In this document: piece after piece, positions 42,094 through 53,084 of the stretch
How the letters are laid out: every line of letters starts with the position of its first letter
Numbering within the stretch: position 1 is the stretch's first letter
Assembly: GCA_028564705.1 (NCBI GenBank)
Contig: JAPXFQ010002706.1
Location: 2,108,001-2,172,000, forward strand
Length of the DNA stretch: 64,000 nucleotides
Direction: 5' to 3'
From: Apricaphanius iberus
Taxonomy: Eukaryota; Chordata; Actinopteri; Cyprinodontiformes; Aphaniidae
Program-made: the position numbers and the translations under genes
Notes under the pieces: generated by a model
The model's database searches: none
What the model was told of the DNA's origin: nothing
What the model saw: the letters and a program-made list of their open reading frames with translations, nothing else

Positions 42094-43179
42094 GTTTAAA
42101 CACCGATGCAGCCCTGAAAAGGAGCTAGACTTTAGCAGATGCTTATTAGCTTAGCAGGCTACAGCTTTCCTTCTTACGTTCAGGTAAACTGTAGTTTTAG
42201 GGTCAAGACTGACCACAATAGTTTCAAATAATGGTGGGTGATGATTACTCGCAGATCGTTGTATTGACAGTAATGACTAGTGAGAAAGACACTTTGTGAT
42301 TTTCTTTTTTAGCTTTGTGTCCTGTTTAGTAGTACACGTATTGCTTCCTGGGTTTTCACAGTTTGCTCGACGCTACTTCCTTTTCCGGAAAGGAACTTTT
42401 CAAACTAAAAGCTTCTCGGGCTGACTATGAAATTGGATTTGTTTGGTCTTTACAAAAAATATGTATTTATATTACAGCTCTAACCATTTATTTAACCCCG
42501 GCAGACAGTGTTCCCCGTTTAAGTACTGCTTTTTTACACAGGAAGGCTGAATGCTTCAGTTGTTTTAGTTCAATCTTACAACCTTCAACACCACAATTTT
42601 TGTCTTGTTTTGTTTGTTATGATTATCTTTCCTCACATGAATATAGTATGGATTGATCTTGAGACAATTAAGTGATGGATTTCCTTTGATGCTGATCTGC
42701 TTTGTCAATAAATAAGGGTGGACTCGTTGGCCAGGCTGTGAGGGTCGGTAAAGGTGGACCTTGCATGCTGTGGCATGATAAGGGGACCTGAACCCCCTCT
42801 CCTGGTCTCCTGTTCCTTCTAAGGGTTGCAGTAGAGGTTCTCAGGACAGGGCCTTCCAAAGAGTGATGGATCAACGGCCATCGATCACTGTCTGAGGTTG
42901 AGGTATCAAAACCTCTAGAAGGCCTGGGGGTCATGAAAGAGGGGATTGCAATTGTGTCTTTCCTTGCATTCGGGAACTAATGGTCGGTGTCTAACAGAAC
43001 TTTTACACACCAGATGATGGAAAAATCTCTGGTTGAGCCAACAGGTGTTGACGTGTCTGATGCTGACGTCAAGGAGGAGATTAAGAAGAAGGATATGGCA
43101 TGGACACTCTGGATCTCCCTCATGCTGGATGACTGATTGGATTACAGGTGTATGACGAATTACCTTTAATTCATTGACA
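42094..43179. other. No recognisable gene
   Basis: Two short ORFs (42363-42656 on plus, 42668-42934 on minus) have no recognisable domain. Sequence near 43010-43130 has a coding-like look but is too short to assign. Confidence 0.5.
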
Positions 43180-43880
43180 GTCTATAGACTGTCAACGAAT
43201 GTCCCTATAGGGAGGCCATCTGGGCCTGGTGTTTTGTTTGCTTTCATATCATCAATGTCTTTGCTCATTTCGTTCTCTTTGAGATCTGCATCTGATTTTC
43301 TCACAAAATCACTCGGGATTTGTTGAATTTTTTTAACTATTCTGGAATGTATTTTGAATATTTTAATCTTTTGGCATTTCAGAATCATTTCGTTTTTCAT
43401 AAAATGTCCTTAATTCTCTGTTTATTTTAACAGGATCATTTATCATAATGCCATTACTTTTTAAATTGAAGTGATTGCTTTCCAATTGTCTGGTTTGCCA
43501 CACTAGAATTTTTGATGTTTTCTCACCTTGTTCATAAAAGGATCAATTAAGTCTAATGATGTCATCAGCTGGCCTATCAGCCAACATTTTATTCTACTCT
43601 GCTTTTAAAATTAATAATTCCTTTTCTGCATTTGTTGTGTAATTATTAGCTACTATGTTCTGAAAGGTTTTTGTTTTTGATTCTAACTGTAATTTGATTT
43701 GGATGAGGTATAACTTATGTGTCCCCTCAAAACCACCTTAAAGGCATCCCATTTAACTGCAGCACTCGTTTCAGTTGTGTTATCCTTAAAAGGATTATCA
43801 GTTACCTACCTGATATATTGTATAAAATTTTCCTCCAGTAACCATTTTTAAGTTTGACTCCATAGGGGTGGTTCTCTTCA
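43180..43880 (-). pseudogene. L1/Tx1 LINE ORF2 fragment, minus strand
   Basis: Minus-strand pieces FYEQGEKTSKIL, VMALMINDPVKINRELRTFY and DIDDMKANKTPGPDGLPIGT match the stretch between endonuclease and reverse transcriptase and the first RT motif of L1-like elements. Several stops break it. Confidence 0.75.
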
Positions 43881-44382
43881 GAGAGCCTGATCAGTGTACA
43901 CAAAACAGCATGGTCCAGGATCAGGCAACAGTATAACATCATAGTAACAGTTATCGGTTTGACAGATTAATGTAGCAGAGACGAAAAAATTATCAATTCA
44001 GCAAAACGTTTTGTGTACTCCGTTATAACACGAATATGCAATTTCATCGGAATTAAAATGCTTCTAAATATCAATTAAATTGAGCTCCTTCATAAAGTTC
44101 TTAAAGTTCTCCTTTACTGATGTTTTTATTAATTTTTCAGTGTTCTCTGGTATGAAAGAATGCCGTGTAAGTCAGTTTCTGTAAAAAAAAAAAAAAAATT
44201 CTCAGTCTATTTCAGTTTATGCCATTTCAGTGTGGGAGTGGGCTTGGAGACTCAGCAAGATGTGGTGGCTTGCTCAGTAAGATTAATGACATGCAAGTTT
44301 CCATCCTCTGATTGGCTAACTGCAACACTACTCCCACATTGTCTGTTTACTAAAATCAGTAACATGAGACAAAAATGGTGCC
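43881..44382. other. No recognisable gene
   Basis: AT-rich, with a poly-A run near 44183-44198. Confidence 0.6.
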
Positions 44383-44610
44383 AGTATTTAGGCTTAGACG
44401 GAGTTTACCACCCAGTTTAGGCAGCATTACCACACAATGCTGGCCGCAGCAGGACTCCACCACTGCAGCTACACGAATTACAGTCTTCAGGACACCACAC
44501 GCTGCAGGCAGACAGGTATTCTGCACCACGGTCTCCCTCTTTGCTATGAGTTCCTTGATAATTTATTGTCCTCCGCTTAGCAGTATGCTGAAATCCAGTG
44601 AGTTGTCTTG
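44383..44610 (-). rRNA. Degenerate antisense 28S rDNA 5'-end fragment
   Basis: 'gacggagtttaccaccca' at about 44397-44414 is a diverged antisense form of the conserved 28S block also present at 7600-7640. About 160 bp on, 'tcctccgcttagcagtatgc' with 'tgaaatccagtgagttg' resembles the antisense of the very start of 28S rRNA. The order and spacing fit the first 300 or so bases of 28S read backwards, with many changes. It is older or faster-changing than the L2 inserts. It is not part of an L2 3' UTR in any way I can show. Confidence 0.6.
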
Positions 44611-45049
44611 TCTGATTGGAGCTCATAGTCTGTGCGGAATAGTCTGCCGCATCCCCCACCCCCTGCACACACTCACCATGACGAGCGGGGAGAGTTTACG
44701 GCAGCTACGTAGGACCGGGAGATTGCTGATATTATAATTCATTGTTTGAAGCATGGGTTACGTTTCAAGATAGGTCAAACAACATCTCTAGGTGGATGTG
44801 GTCAAAGATATTAGCTGTTAGCCAAGGTATTACGTTTCCTTGTCATGGCACGTTTTACAACACAATTCTTGAAAAGTAAAACACTGGGTGAAAAGTAAAA
44901 CACTACTTACAGCCTGGGAGCTCGTGTTCCACAGTTGTGATGGTACAGATCCTTCTTTTAAGTTTAACCTCGAAGCAAGGTCAGTACTGTAAGGTCTGTA
45001 GCCTCTAGCAGCTGCAAGAGGCTCGGCTTTCACATTGCCAAAAACAACG
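44611..45049. other. No recognisable gene
   Basis: May include decayed ITS2-like sequence after the 28S-like start. It contains a direct repeat of 'gtgaaaagtaaaacact' (44872-44904). Confidence 0.4.
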
Positions 45050-46489
45050 TAGACTACAGGCATGTCTGGAAGACATAAAAATTTGGATGACTCTAAACTT
45101 CCTGCTTCTGAATTCTGATAAAAAAGAAGTTGTCGTATTTGGACTAGAAGCTCTGTGTTATTTTTGACCAAGATATGTCATATAGATCTCACATTAAAGA
45201 AGTCTCTAGGATTTCCTTTTTTCACCTTAGGAATATTGCAAAAATTAGAACCATCCTGTCCAGGAGTGATGCTGAAAAAATAGTCCATGCCTTTGTTACT
45301 TCAAGGCTGGATTACTGTAACTCTTTATTATCAGGTAGACCACAGAACACAATTAAAAGTCTTCAGTTAGTCCAAAATGCTGCTGCTAGGATTCTGATGA
45401 ATATTAAAAGAAGATATCACTATTCCCCTGTTTTAGCTTCTCTTCTCTGGCTCCCAGTGAGATCTAGAATAGAATTCAAGATCCTCCTTCTGACATATAA
45501 AGCTCTTAATAATCAAGCTCCATCATACATAAGAGACCCGATTGTTCCATATGTTCCTAACAGAGCCCTTCGCTCTCAGACTGCAGATTTACTGGTAGTT
45601 CCTTGGATTTCTAAAAGTAGAATGGGTGGCAGATCTTTCAGCTATCAGGCTCCCCTCCTATGGAACCAGCTCCCAGGGTTGGTTTGTGAAGCAGACAATT
45701 TGTCTATCTTTAAAACTAGGCTTAAAACTTTCCTCTTTGACAAAGCTTACAGTTAGAGATATGTTAATAGGTAGAGACAGGTTAACAGGTAGCTAGGAAG
45801 AGACGGGTTAATGTTAGTACTCAGGTGTGTCAAAAGCTAGGAAGAGATAGGAAGAGGTAGAGTAGCTAGGTAGAGATAGATTAATGAAAGCCAGGTAGAG
45901 AATGTTAGTAGCTAGGTCTCCTAGTAGCTAGGAAACAGGTTAATGTTAGTAGCTATGCTGCTTTAGGCAAGGCTGTTGGAGGACATTATTAGAGTCAGTC
46001 TTCTACTTCTCCCCAACTGCATGATGTGCTGTCAGTTCAAGCGCTAACCTGTTTTCTCTTAGTCTCTTCTTATAGTAGGTGCTCCTGACCCACCCTGCTT
46101 GACGACCCTGACTAAGATGGCATTGCAGTGACGGAAATTTCTCCACGTCCTGCAACAAACTTCTGCATCAGTTCTGTTGCTCTTTCTGTGTCTCTGTTCT
46201 GTATCTCTGTTCTGTATTCTCCAAACCACAGACGGTCTCGGCAGATGACTGCTTGTGCTGAGCCTGGTTCTGCCAGAGGTTTTTTCCTGTTAAAAGGGAG
46301 TTTTTCCTTTCCACTGTCGCTTCATGCTTGCCCAGTGTGAGGGATTGCTGAGAATTACACAACACAATCTTCTGTGGTTCTCTAATTTCCACATTAAACA
46401 TTGTATTATAATAACTCTTCTTGTAAAGTGCCTTGAGATGACATCTGTTGTGAAACGGCGCTATATAAATAAACTGAATTGAATTGAAT
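45050..46489 (+). mobile_element. 5'-truncated L2 LINE without rDNA (empty site)
   Basis: Very close relative of the 3-8 kb element, starting inside the reverse transcriptase. It has an internal deletion of about 85 bp near 45155 and a 3' UTR that reads straight through 'ccaggtagagaatgttagta' (about 45892-45911), where the other copies carry 28S rDNA. It ends in the same GAATT tail. Confidence 0.93.
45175..45756 (+). pseudogene. L2 ORF2 C-terminal fragment
   Basis: 193 open codons equivalent to the last part of ORF2 (from [12 protein letters not shown] [20 protein letters not shown] to [15 protein letters not shown]). It lacks endonuclease and catalytic RT motifs. It is a truncated copy, not a gene. 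Confidence 0.9.
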
Positions 46490-46675
46490 ATTGAAGTCTC
46501 CAACTATAATAACTTTATCAGTGTTTAAAACTAAGTCAGATAGAAAATCTGAGATCTGATATAAAAATTGATAATAAGGGCCTGGTGGACGATAAAAGAC
46601 CACAAATAAAAGTGGCTTTACTACTGAAAGATGGTGGCTGCTCCACCTCCTCGACCAGCATTACTCAGACAGTGA
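46490..46675 (-). pseudogene. L2 endonuclease fragment in inverted orientation
   Basis: Minus strand reads VVFYRPPGPYYQFLYQISDF, then [10 protein letters not shown], and further right the 'ctggtcgaggaggtggag' segment. It equals two parts of the ORF2 endonuclease with about 95 bp missing between them. It abuts the tail of the plus-strand L2 copy directly. Confidence 0.85.
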
Positions 46676-47399
46676 GATTCCAGCAGCCTGATATCTCAAT
46701 TCTGTCACAGACACAGAAAGTAGCTAGCTGATGCTAACGCTCCTCCTAAGCCTCTTCAGTGTAAATACAGAGACCTGGAGCTCACCAATCAGGCTTTAGG
46801 CCAGAAACACCCCCCTTAGTAGAATACATTCCTGGAAATGTGTAAATAAATCTGATCTAGACATATGTAAATAAATCACATCCAGAAATGTGTTCATAAA
46901 TCAAATCTAGAAATGTGGAAAGAAATCTGATCTAGAAATATATTTGTAAATAAAAAATATATATGTGAAATTAAAGATTTTTTGAATGTATTCACAGATT
47001 AATTTTTTTCCAATTGTATTTACCTATTTATTAATATCCACATTTATTTATTGTCAATTATGGCAGAGACGGTCCTCCATACACATTGAGTGGATATTTC
47101 TGTAATTATGTTAACTTCCTTCAACCTTAGAGGCAGATCTTAGATCAAACCCCTTAGGTGTAATAATTTTCCTAAAAAATAAATAAAATAGATAGCTATA
47201 TATTCTTGAAGCTTTTACTCTGTGTCACAAATTAAACACCTGTTGATGACTTTAGCCTGACCAATGAGGGAAAATGATAAAAGTTCCTAGTATTAAATCT
47301 GGTTTGCATTCAAGAAAAAAAGAAAACAGAACAATTTGAACAGTTAACCAGCAGTAAACATTACACTTGTATAGCTTTTAGTTAAGAGCATTTTCGCAC
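46676..47399. other. No recognisable gene
   Basis: AT-rich. Degenerate repeats of 'aaataaatcnnatctagaaatgtg' lie at about 46835-46950. Confidence 0.6.
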
Positions 47400-47872
47400 A
47401 TACTGATCTTTCACCTTGTGTATGAACTCCTCCAGATCCAGTGGTTTTTTGAAAGTCATTTTTTCCACCCTTTTACGTTACCAGCATTATAGAAGGCAAC
47501 CTTATTCCATGTTTCAGTCCCAGGTCCCACAATTGTTTGCACACCAAGTCATATTGCTTCCTGTGTTTGTGCAATTCAGTAGCCAAGTCTTTGTGAAGCC
47601 TTACACGAAAATACCTGTATGAAATGTCCTTCTTACCTTTTACAGCTTCAATCATGGCAACTTTCTGTTTATAGTTTTGGAACTTCATAATTAAGGGTCT
47701 TAGAGGGTTTCCCGTGCCCCGCTGTGAGCGCATTCTAACACTATGGGTGCCCGCAGTTACATCTCCATGGCTTCCAGAAGCCAGCTCTCCAGAAAGACAC
47801 ATGAATCAGGACTTTCGGCTCCTTCGGGCAGGTTCACCAAGAGTACCTGAATATGTGGTGACTGTCTAAGGA
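47400..47872 (-). pseudogene. L1-type LINE ORF1 C-terminal fragment
   Basis: Minus strand RPLIMKFQNYKQKVAMIEAV, then YRYFRVRLHKDLATELHKHR and KQLWDLGLKHGIRLP match the RNA-binding (RRM plus C-terminal) part of L1-type ORF1 proteins, which coat the element RNA as trimers. The N-terminal coiled coil is missing. Confidence 0.82.
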
Positions 47873-47874
47873 GC

Positions 47875-48320
47875 AGGGGTCTCATTTATAAAACATTGCG
47901 TAGAATCCCTACTAAAAGTGTACGTACGACCAAAACAAATATTTGCGTACGCCAAAAAGATTTCTGATTTATAAAACCATGCCTACGCACAGTTGTAAGC
48001 AATTTCCCTTTATAAATCACGGTCTTCTTGGAAGTTTGCGCACGTGAATTTTGCTCATATCCCGTACTGAACACGCCCAAATCTGGCTATAAAAGGTCAA
48101 TGCAAAGCAGGACATGAATATTGAGGCACATGAAGAAGAGGGAAATATGGCAACAACAAAAGAAAAACAAGAAGAGAAACTTTACGGAGACGTTAATTGA
48201 AGTGCTAGTGGGTGAAGTGGAGGCTAGAAGAGACATTTTATTTGGTGGACACAGCAGTGGTGTCAATAAAAGAAAGAACTGCGAGTAGCAGCATGTCGCT
48301 GCTAAAAACACCCAAGAAGG
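47875..48320 (+). mobile_element. PIF/Harbinger 5' end with Myb-like ORF
   Basis: Starts AGGGGTCTCATTTATAAAAC, then has several 'tgcgtacg' motifs. From about 48161 a frame reads KKRNFTETLIEVLVGEVEAR and GVNKRKNCE, then a stop. This fits the Myb/SANT-like DNA-binding protein encoded by Harbinger elements. The transposase and the right end are not seen. Confidence 0.65.
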
Positions 48321-48324
48321 GCTA

Positions 48325-48771
48325 AGAGGAAAACACTGGCCTTCTATGAGCCCTGATCTCAATCCTATTGAGCATCTTTGGAAGGAGCTGAAACGTCTGG
48401 AAAAGGCGCCCGTCAAACCGGAAACAACTAGAACAGTTTGCTCATGAGGAGTGGGCCAAAATACCTGCTGAGAGGTGCAGAAGTCTCATTGACAGTTACA
48501 AGAATCATTTGATTGCAGTGATTGCCTCAAAAGGTTGTGCAACAAAATATTAAGTTGTGGGTACCATCATTTTTGTCCAGGCCTGTTTCATGCATTTATT
48601 TTTTAAATAATTCCGTTGAAGCATGGATGAAACGCAATGTCTGACTTTCATTGGTCAACATTTATATAATTTTTATTTATTATTACTTTTGTCAGATTAA
48701 AGTTATTTCTGTGACCATTATGAGTTTTTCTTTTATTTAATGAAGGGTACCAACAATTTTGACCACGTCTG
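48325..48771 (+). mobile_element. Tc1-like element, 3' end only
   Basis: A broken frame with [16 protein letters not shown] holds the last catalytic Glu of a Tc1 transposase. The right inverted repeat ends 'caattttgaccacgtctg' followed by TA (48772-48773). It is a different subfamily from the element at 12.6 kb and truncated at the Harbinger junction. Confidence 0.85.
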
Positions 48772-48773
48772 TA

Positions 48774-49815
48774 GTCACTTTTAAATCTCCAACCACTTCA
48801 CCAGTGGTCAGCAAGAGTTCATGGCAAAAATTATGTGCAGTGTTTAACCTGTTGACGCACCTGTTTGTCCATCATCCTCCACATTGTTTTGATCCAAACA
48901 GCCTGGAGCCGACCAATTTGCTGTTGTTTATAATGTGTCAGAAAGGTATTTCATTCTCCACAAAGAATGAAGGAGGGTAATCTCCAAAGTGTCCGGGTGT
49001 CTGTGAACAAGCTCAAAGAACTACAAACATACATGCATGACTTCTCATCTAGTTATATAAGTTAGGATTAATGGTTATCCAATTCCTAAAACATCTGAAA
49101 ATAAAAAGTAAGATCAGCAAAACCCAAAAATAATTCTGTGTAGGTATTATCCTCGAAGCAAACCGGAACGTTCTAATTTACTTCAGTAAAACACACCATC
49201 CTGTTAAATCAGTGAAAAAAATAAAAATTACAATAATTGCAAACAAGCAAAACAGATATCTCATCCATTCCCAACTCTTTACCTTCAACACAATTAGTAA
49301 TAATAATAGTAATAATTTCTCTAATCATAATTTTAGTTCTAGCATGAACTCAGCTCTTCCCCCTTTGCCAAATTGCTAAATTTGGCACCAGAAAACATAA
49401 AAAGAATCCCAAGTTAGGCAAACTCCTGTTTACAACACAGAGCAAAACACAACATTTTAGTAACACAAAAATGAATACTATCATGCTATTTGATGCCAGG
49501 ATTCTCAACAGAATTAGTTTTGTTTTTTGTTTTTCAGCCCTCTGGACAGTCTGGAAGGCCTATAACATGTGTTATATATTCAGAAATAACATCTTTCATG
49601 ATGTGCGTAAAACTAATCTATCTTGCAAAGCAGTTAACCTGAATTTTTATATTTCAGCAGTCAGACCCTTTAAACTTGCCAGTAATTAATTAACAAAACT
49701 AGTAAATCTACAATTTAGAGTTTCCAATCCCCACATAATCTTACCAAGCCCAGCCCATGGGAAATCAGAACCACTTTTCTGTCCATCACTCCATAGCTTG
49801 TGCTCTGTTGAAACC
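48774..49815. other. No recognisable gene
   Basis: AT-rich, only short shadow ORFs. It ends at the TTAA (49816-49819) of the next piggyBac element. Confidence 0.6.
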
Positions 49816-49819
49816 TTAA

Positions 49820-50191
49820 CACTAGAACTACCAGAGAGCAGCCATTTGGCTTTTCTACCTATAAAGCCCACAGGTAAGCCGAAAGGCTGGATGGCCCCCT
49901 GTGAACCTTCCTTTTGTTATGTAAACGGGGCAATCACTGGGACACCACAGGGGGGGGGATATGCTGAGCCACTTCACTCAAAACACCTTGACATAAAATG
50001 GGGGAGGGGGAGAATCAGGTAGGAGCAGGATTGCTAACTGACTGTCTGAGCAGAATATATGAGCTGAATCAAAATGTAATATATGTAGAAGGATGTAGAC
50101 GTTATCAGAACCCTACAACACTGGGCTTCCAACATCCCCACCAGACACATAAGAAAAGTAATAGAATAGAACCACATCAAATAAAGCACTC
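49820..50191 (+). repeat. Left arm of long inverted repeat
   Basis: Pairs with 51303-51665. It includes a nine-G run and 'ctgactgtctgagcagaata'. Its ORF is only a by-product of the repeat. Confidence 0.93.
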
Positions 50192-50424
50192 AAAATCTGG
50201 GGTTATCCCAACTGGGCCTTCATGATATTTACTAATAATAATAATAATAAAAAAGTATTATCAGGATACAGTGTTAGAGAGTGGAAGTGAGTGAGACTTA
50301 GAACTTAGGCTTAAAACTTTATTGATCCCTTTGGGGTGACTCCCTCAGGGAAATTTGAGTTTTCAAGCACACAGAGAAAACTAAACAGTATGTAACAATG
50401 AGTGAGGTGAGTACATTTCAATAA

Positions 50425-51297
50425 TCACTCACAATCCATGCACTGCCAAGCCGTCTCCTTTCTGCATTTGCCACATGTGTATTTGTAACAGCCTATACAT
50501 CGCAGAGTGGCATGATTGCTTTTACACTGATTTTTAACCTGACACATTGCTCTTTTCCCAGGGCTAGGTGTTGAAGGTTGTAGCCGAAGCAATTGTTCCC
50601 TTTGTGCCTGCTTTGCACCCACATGAGAATGAGCCAACTCTCTTGCAAGCTCCACCAGGAAGTCCACCCGTCTCTCCTGCCTCCCGGTGCATGCTTGATA
50701 GAGCACATGTGCATTCAGTGCTGCCATATCAATCATGTTATAGAACACAGCGACTGGCCAGCGCCGTGTTCCTCTGCGGACAGTGTACTCCCGCACCATC
50801 TGGTCCATCACATCAACGCCGCACTTTGTGGTGTTGTAAAGGGTGACAGTGTTTGGCTTCCGTTTGGTGGTATTCTCAGTCTGAATGACGCGGTGCATGC
50901 TGCTGAGAATGTATACTGTCTTCTTCCGTTTGGGCGCATACACCGTTAGCGTGGCACCAGTGGTTGAAAATACCTGAGTGGTGAATTCATCACGGTCCCT
51001 CTGTCTTGTTGATTGTGGAATTTCTCGCCGAATCCTGTTGACTGTGCCGAGGATGGTGGTTTTCCGGCTAAGCAGTCGTTGTGCCAGTGACAGCGATGTA
51101 AAGAAATTGTCCGTGGTAACATTTCTGCCCTTGTCCAGGAATGGTTCCATCAGCCTCATCACTACATTTTCGGACAGTCTCTCTCCACTGGAACGACTGG
51201 GGTCCTTGCCAAGATATGGGAGGACATTGCAGATGTATTTGGATTTCAAGTCACAAGCCACCCAAAACTTGATCCCAAACTTGTCAGGTTTTGACAA
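50425..51297 (-). CDS. piggyBac transposase, N-terminally truncated, catalytic triad kept
   Basis: 290 open codons. The first catalytic Asp is in KFWVACDLKSKY (near residue 16), the second in RNVTTDNFFTSLSLAQRLLS (near 62), and the third in CGVDVMDQMVREYTVRR (near 161). Between them are FSTTGATLTVYAPKRKKTVY and KRKPNTVTLYNTTK. The C-terminus has the cysteine-rich DNA-binding domain (CIGCYKYTCGKCRKETAWQC). The N-terminal dimerisation and DNA-binding part, about half of a normal protein of about 600 residues, is gone at the inverted-arm junction. No stop or frameshift remains in what is left. Whether it is expressed is unknown. Confidence 0.9.
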   Translation of the reverse strand: MSKPDKFGIKFWVACDLKSKYICNVLPYLGKDPSRSSGERLSENVVMRLMEPFLDKGRNVTTDNFFTSLSLAQRLLSRKTTILGTVNRIRREIPQSTRQRDRDEFTTQVFSTTGATLTVYAPKRKKTVYILSSMHRVIQTENTTKRKPNTVTLYNTTKCGVDVMDQMVREYTVRRGTRRWPVAVFYNMIDMAALNAHVLYQACTGRQERRVDFLVELARELAHSHVGAKQAQREQLLRLQPSTPSPGKRAMCQVKNQCKSNHATLRCIGCYKYTCGKCRKETAWQCMDCE

Positions 51298-51302
51298 GTT
51301 TG

Positions 51303-51665
51303 GAGTGCTTTATTTGATGTGGTTCTGTTCTATTACTTTTCTTATGTGTCTGGTGGGGATGTTGGAAGCCCAGTGTTGTAGGGTTCTGATAACGTCTACA
51401 TCCTTCTACATATATTACATTTTGATTCAGCTCATATGTTCTGCTCAGACAGTCAGTTAGCAATCCTGCTCCTACCTGATTGTCCCCCTCCCCCATTTTA
51501 TGTCAAGGTGTTTTGAGTGAAGTGGCTCTGCATATCCCCCCTCCTGTGGTGTCCCAGTGATTGCCCCGTTTACATAACAAAAGGAGGGTTCACAGGGGGC
51601 CATCCAGCCTTTCGGCTTACCTGTGGGCTTTATAGGTAGAGCAAAAAATCCTGGGTCTTCTAGTG
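51303..51665 (-). repeat. Right arm of long inverted repeat
   Basis: Inverted copy of 49820-50191, with a handful of differences and a shorter C-run. It begins next to the small palindrome at 51276-51300. Confidence 0.93.
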
Positions 51666-51669
51666 TTAA

Positions 51670-53076
51670 AATGTCCATATACGGTAATTTGGAGCAGTGG
51701 CAGTGCACTTCCTCCTCCTCTGGTTCTTGATTCTCTACTGCGGACAAAGAAAATAATGCTCTTTAAGTTCAGAAAATACTCCTGCCAGTCCAGTTTAAAG
51801 GCAGATATGAACAGATATTCACAGAGAAGCAGATGATCGTCCATAGGGCAAGTTCCCCTTACGTCCACAGTCACAGAATGGAGCACACATTGTCCAGTGG
51901 CTTTGGAGTGAGTCAGAACAAAAGACACATAAATACATGGCTCATAGATATGTACACAAACTCATTGTGATATATTTCCCATGTCCCGGATTTGGCAAAA
52001 TATGACCAGATTTTTTCAAAACATTTTCAAACAAATATGTCTCTGGTCTGATCTCAAATGTAATAATGATTGCTGAAATACTCAGGTTAACCCTAACTTA
52101 CGTCCATCTCCCTGTCAATCTTATCCTTACCGTGGGTGTAACTGCAAATCTTATCCTCACCCATTTAACCCATTCCAGCCTGGGCAATAAATTTCAGGCT
52201 CAAAAGTCTCCCAAATCCTTGAGGTGAGTAAAATATCTGAAAATTAATCAGTAAGATCAGTAGGCTCTATGTTGAAAGCAAACATAAAAATTAATAACAT
52301 AATAACAATCCTCAGATAAAAACTGTATCGATACCATACATTGATTTTTTTCTTTAAAGTTTTGTGGTCTGTTCACAAAGTAAATAAATAAAAAAAAAAC
52401 TGGATTTTTCTGTTAGATATTGCTGTTCTAAAGCACCACTAAATAATAAGAATAACAAAAATAAAATTAATAACCATCTGCAAAGGTTTTATTCTCTTTT
52501 TTCTGTCCCTCTTGTAAACAGTCTCTATGGAAAAGTGGCTCTCCTGGTTTCGCTTCACTGAGGTTGACACGAATAGCTCATATTGAACTAAACCCCTTTG
52601 AAATTCAGACTTCACACCACTTTTTCCAGACTCTGTCCCTTTAATCAATTAATAATTTCTGCTACTATAATTATGCTACTTACAGTGAGATAAAGATTTC
52701 CAACTAGGTTTCTCTCTATTTTAACTGTTGTTGATGTCGTCAAGGTTACCTTGTGATGCTCCTCCCACCTGAGCAATGACCAATAAAGATCCAGTCTCCA
52801 ACTCCCCCTCTTTTCAAACTTTATCCAAAGTAATATAGTATCATTTGTCACATCAGTACACTGGATCGCTATCAAGCTGGCTCAGACAGAGAAAATATCA
52901 AAATTAAAAAACATCAAATGTTTAAAACAAAATCAGAGAATAGTACTGACTGATAAACACAACATAGTTTTACAAAAATAGTCTTCAGTTTGCTATACTT
53001 CAAATTCTATCCATATTTATAAAGAAAAAATCCAAGATTTAAATCAATGACAAAACAGCTTCCCTATACATAGTGC
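51670..53076. other. No recognisable gene
   Basis: AT-rich DNA with short shadow ORFs. It ends in the 8-bp target site of the hAT element. Confidence 0.6.
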
Positions 53077-53084
53077 AGGACAGG

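Larger units (their letters stand above)
49820..51665 (-). mobile_element. Fold-back piggyBac element with long inverted arms
   Basis: Flanked by TTAA (49816-49819, 51666-51669); ends CACTAGAA and TTCTAGTG. The outer 372 bp on the left (49820-50191) and 363 bp on the right (51303-51665) are near-identical inverted copies of each other. Between them lies a minus-strand transposase lacking its N-terminus. A normal piggyBac has only short terminal repeats, so one end appears to have been copied onto the other side, replacing the first half of the gene. Confidence 0.9.

Noticed and set aside
44830..45171. 113-codon minus-strand ORF
   Set aside because: Overlaps the start of an L2 copy in antisense and has no recognisable domain.
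49998..50225. 75-codon ORF repeated at 51284-51496
   Set aside because: The identical-looking proteins only reflect the inverted arms of the piggyBac element.
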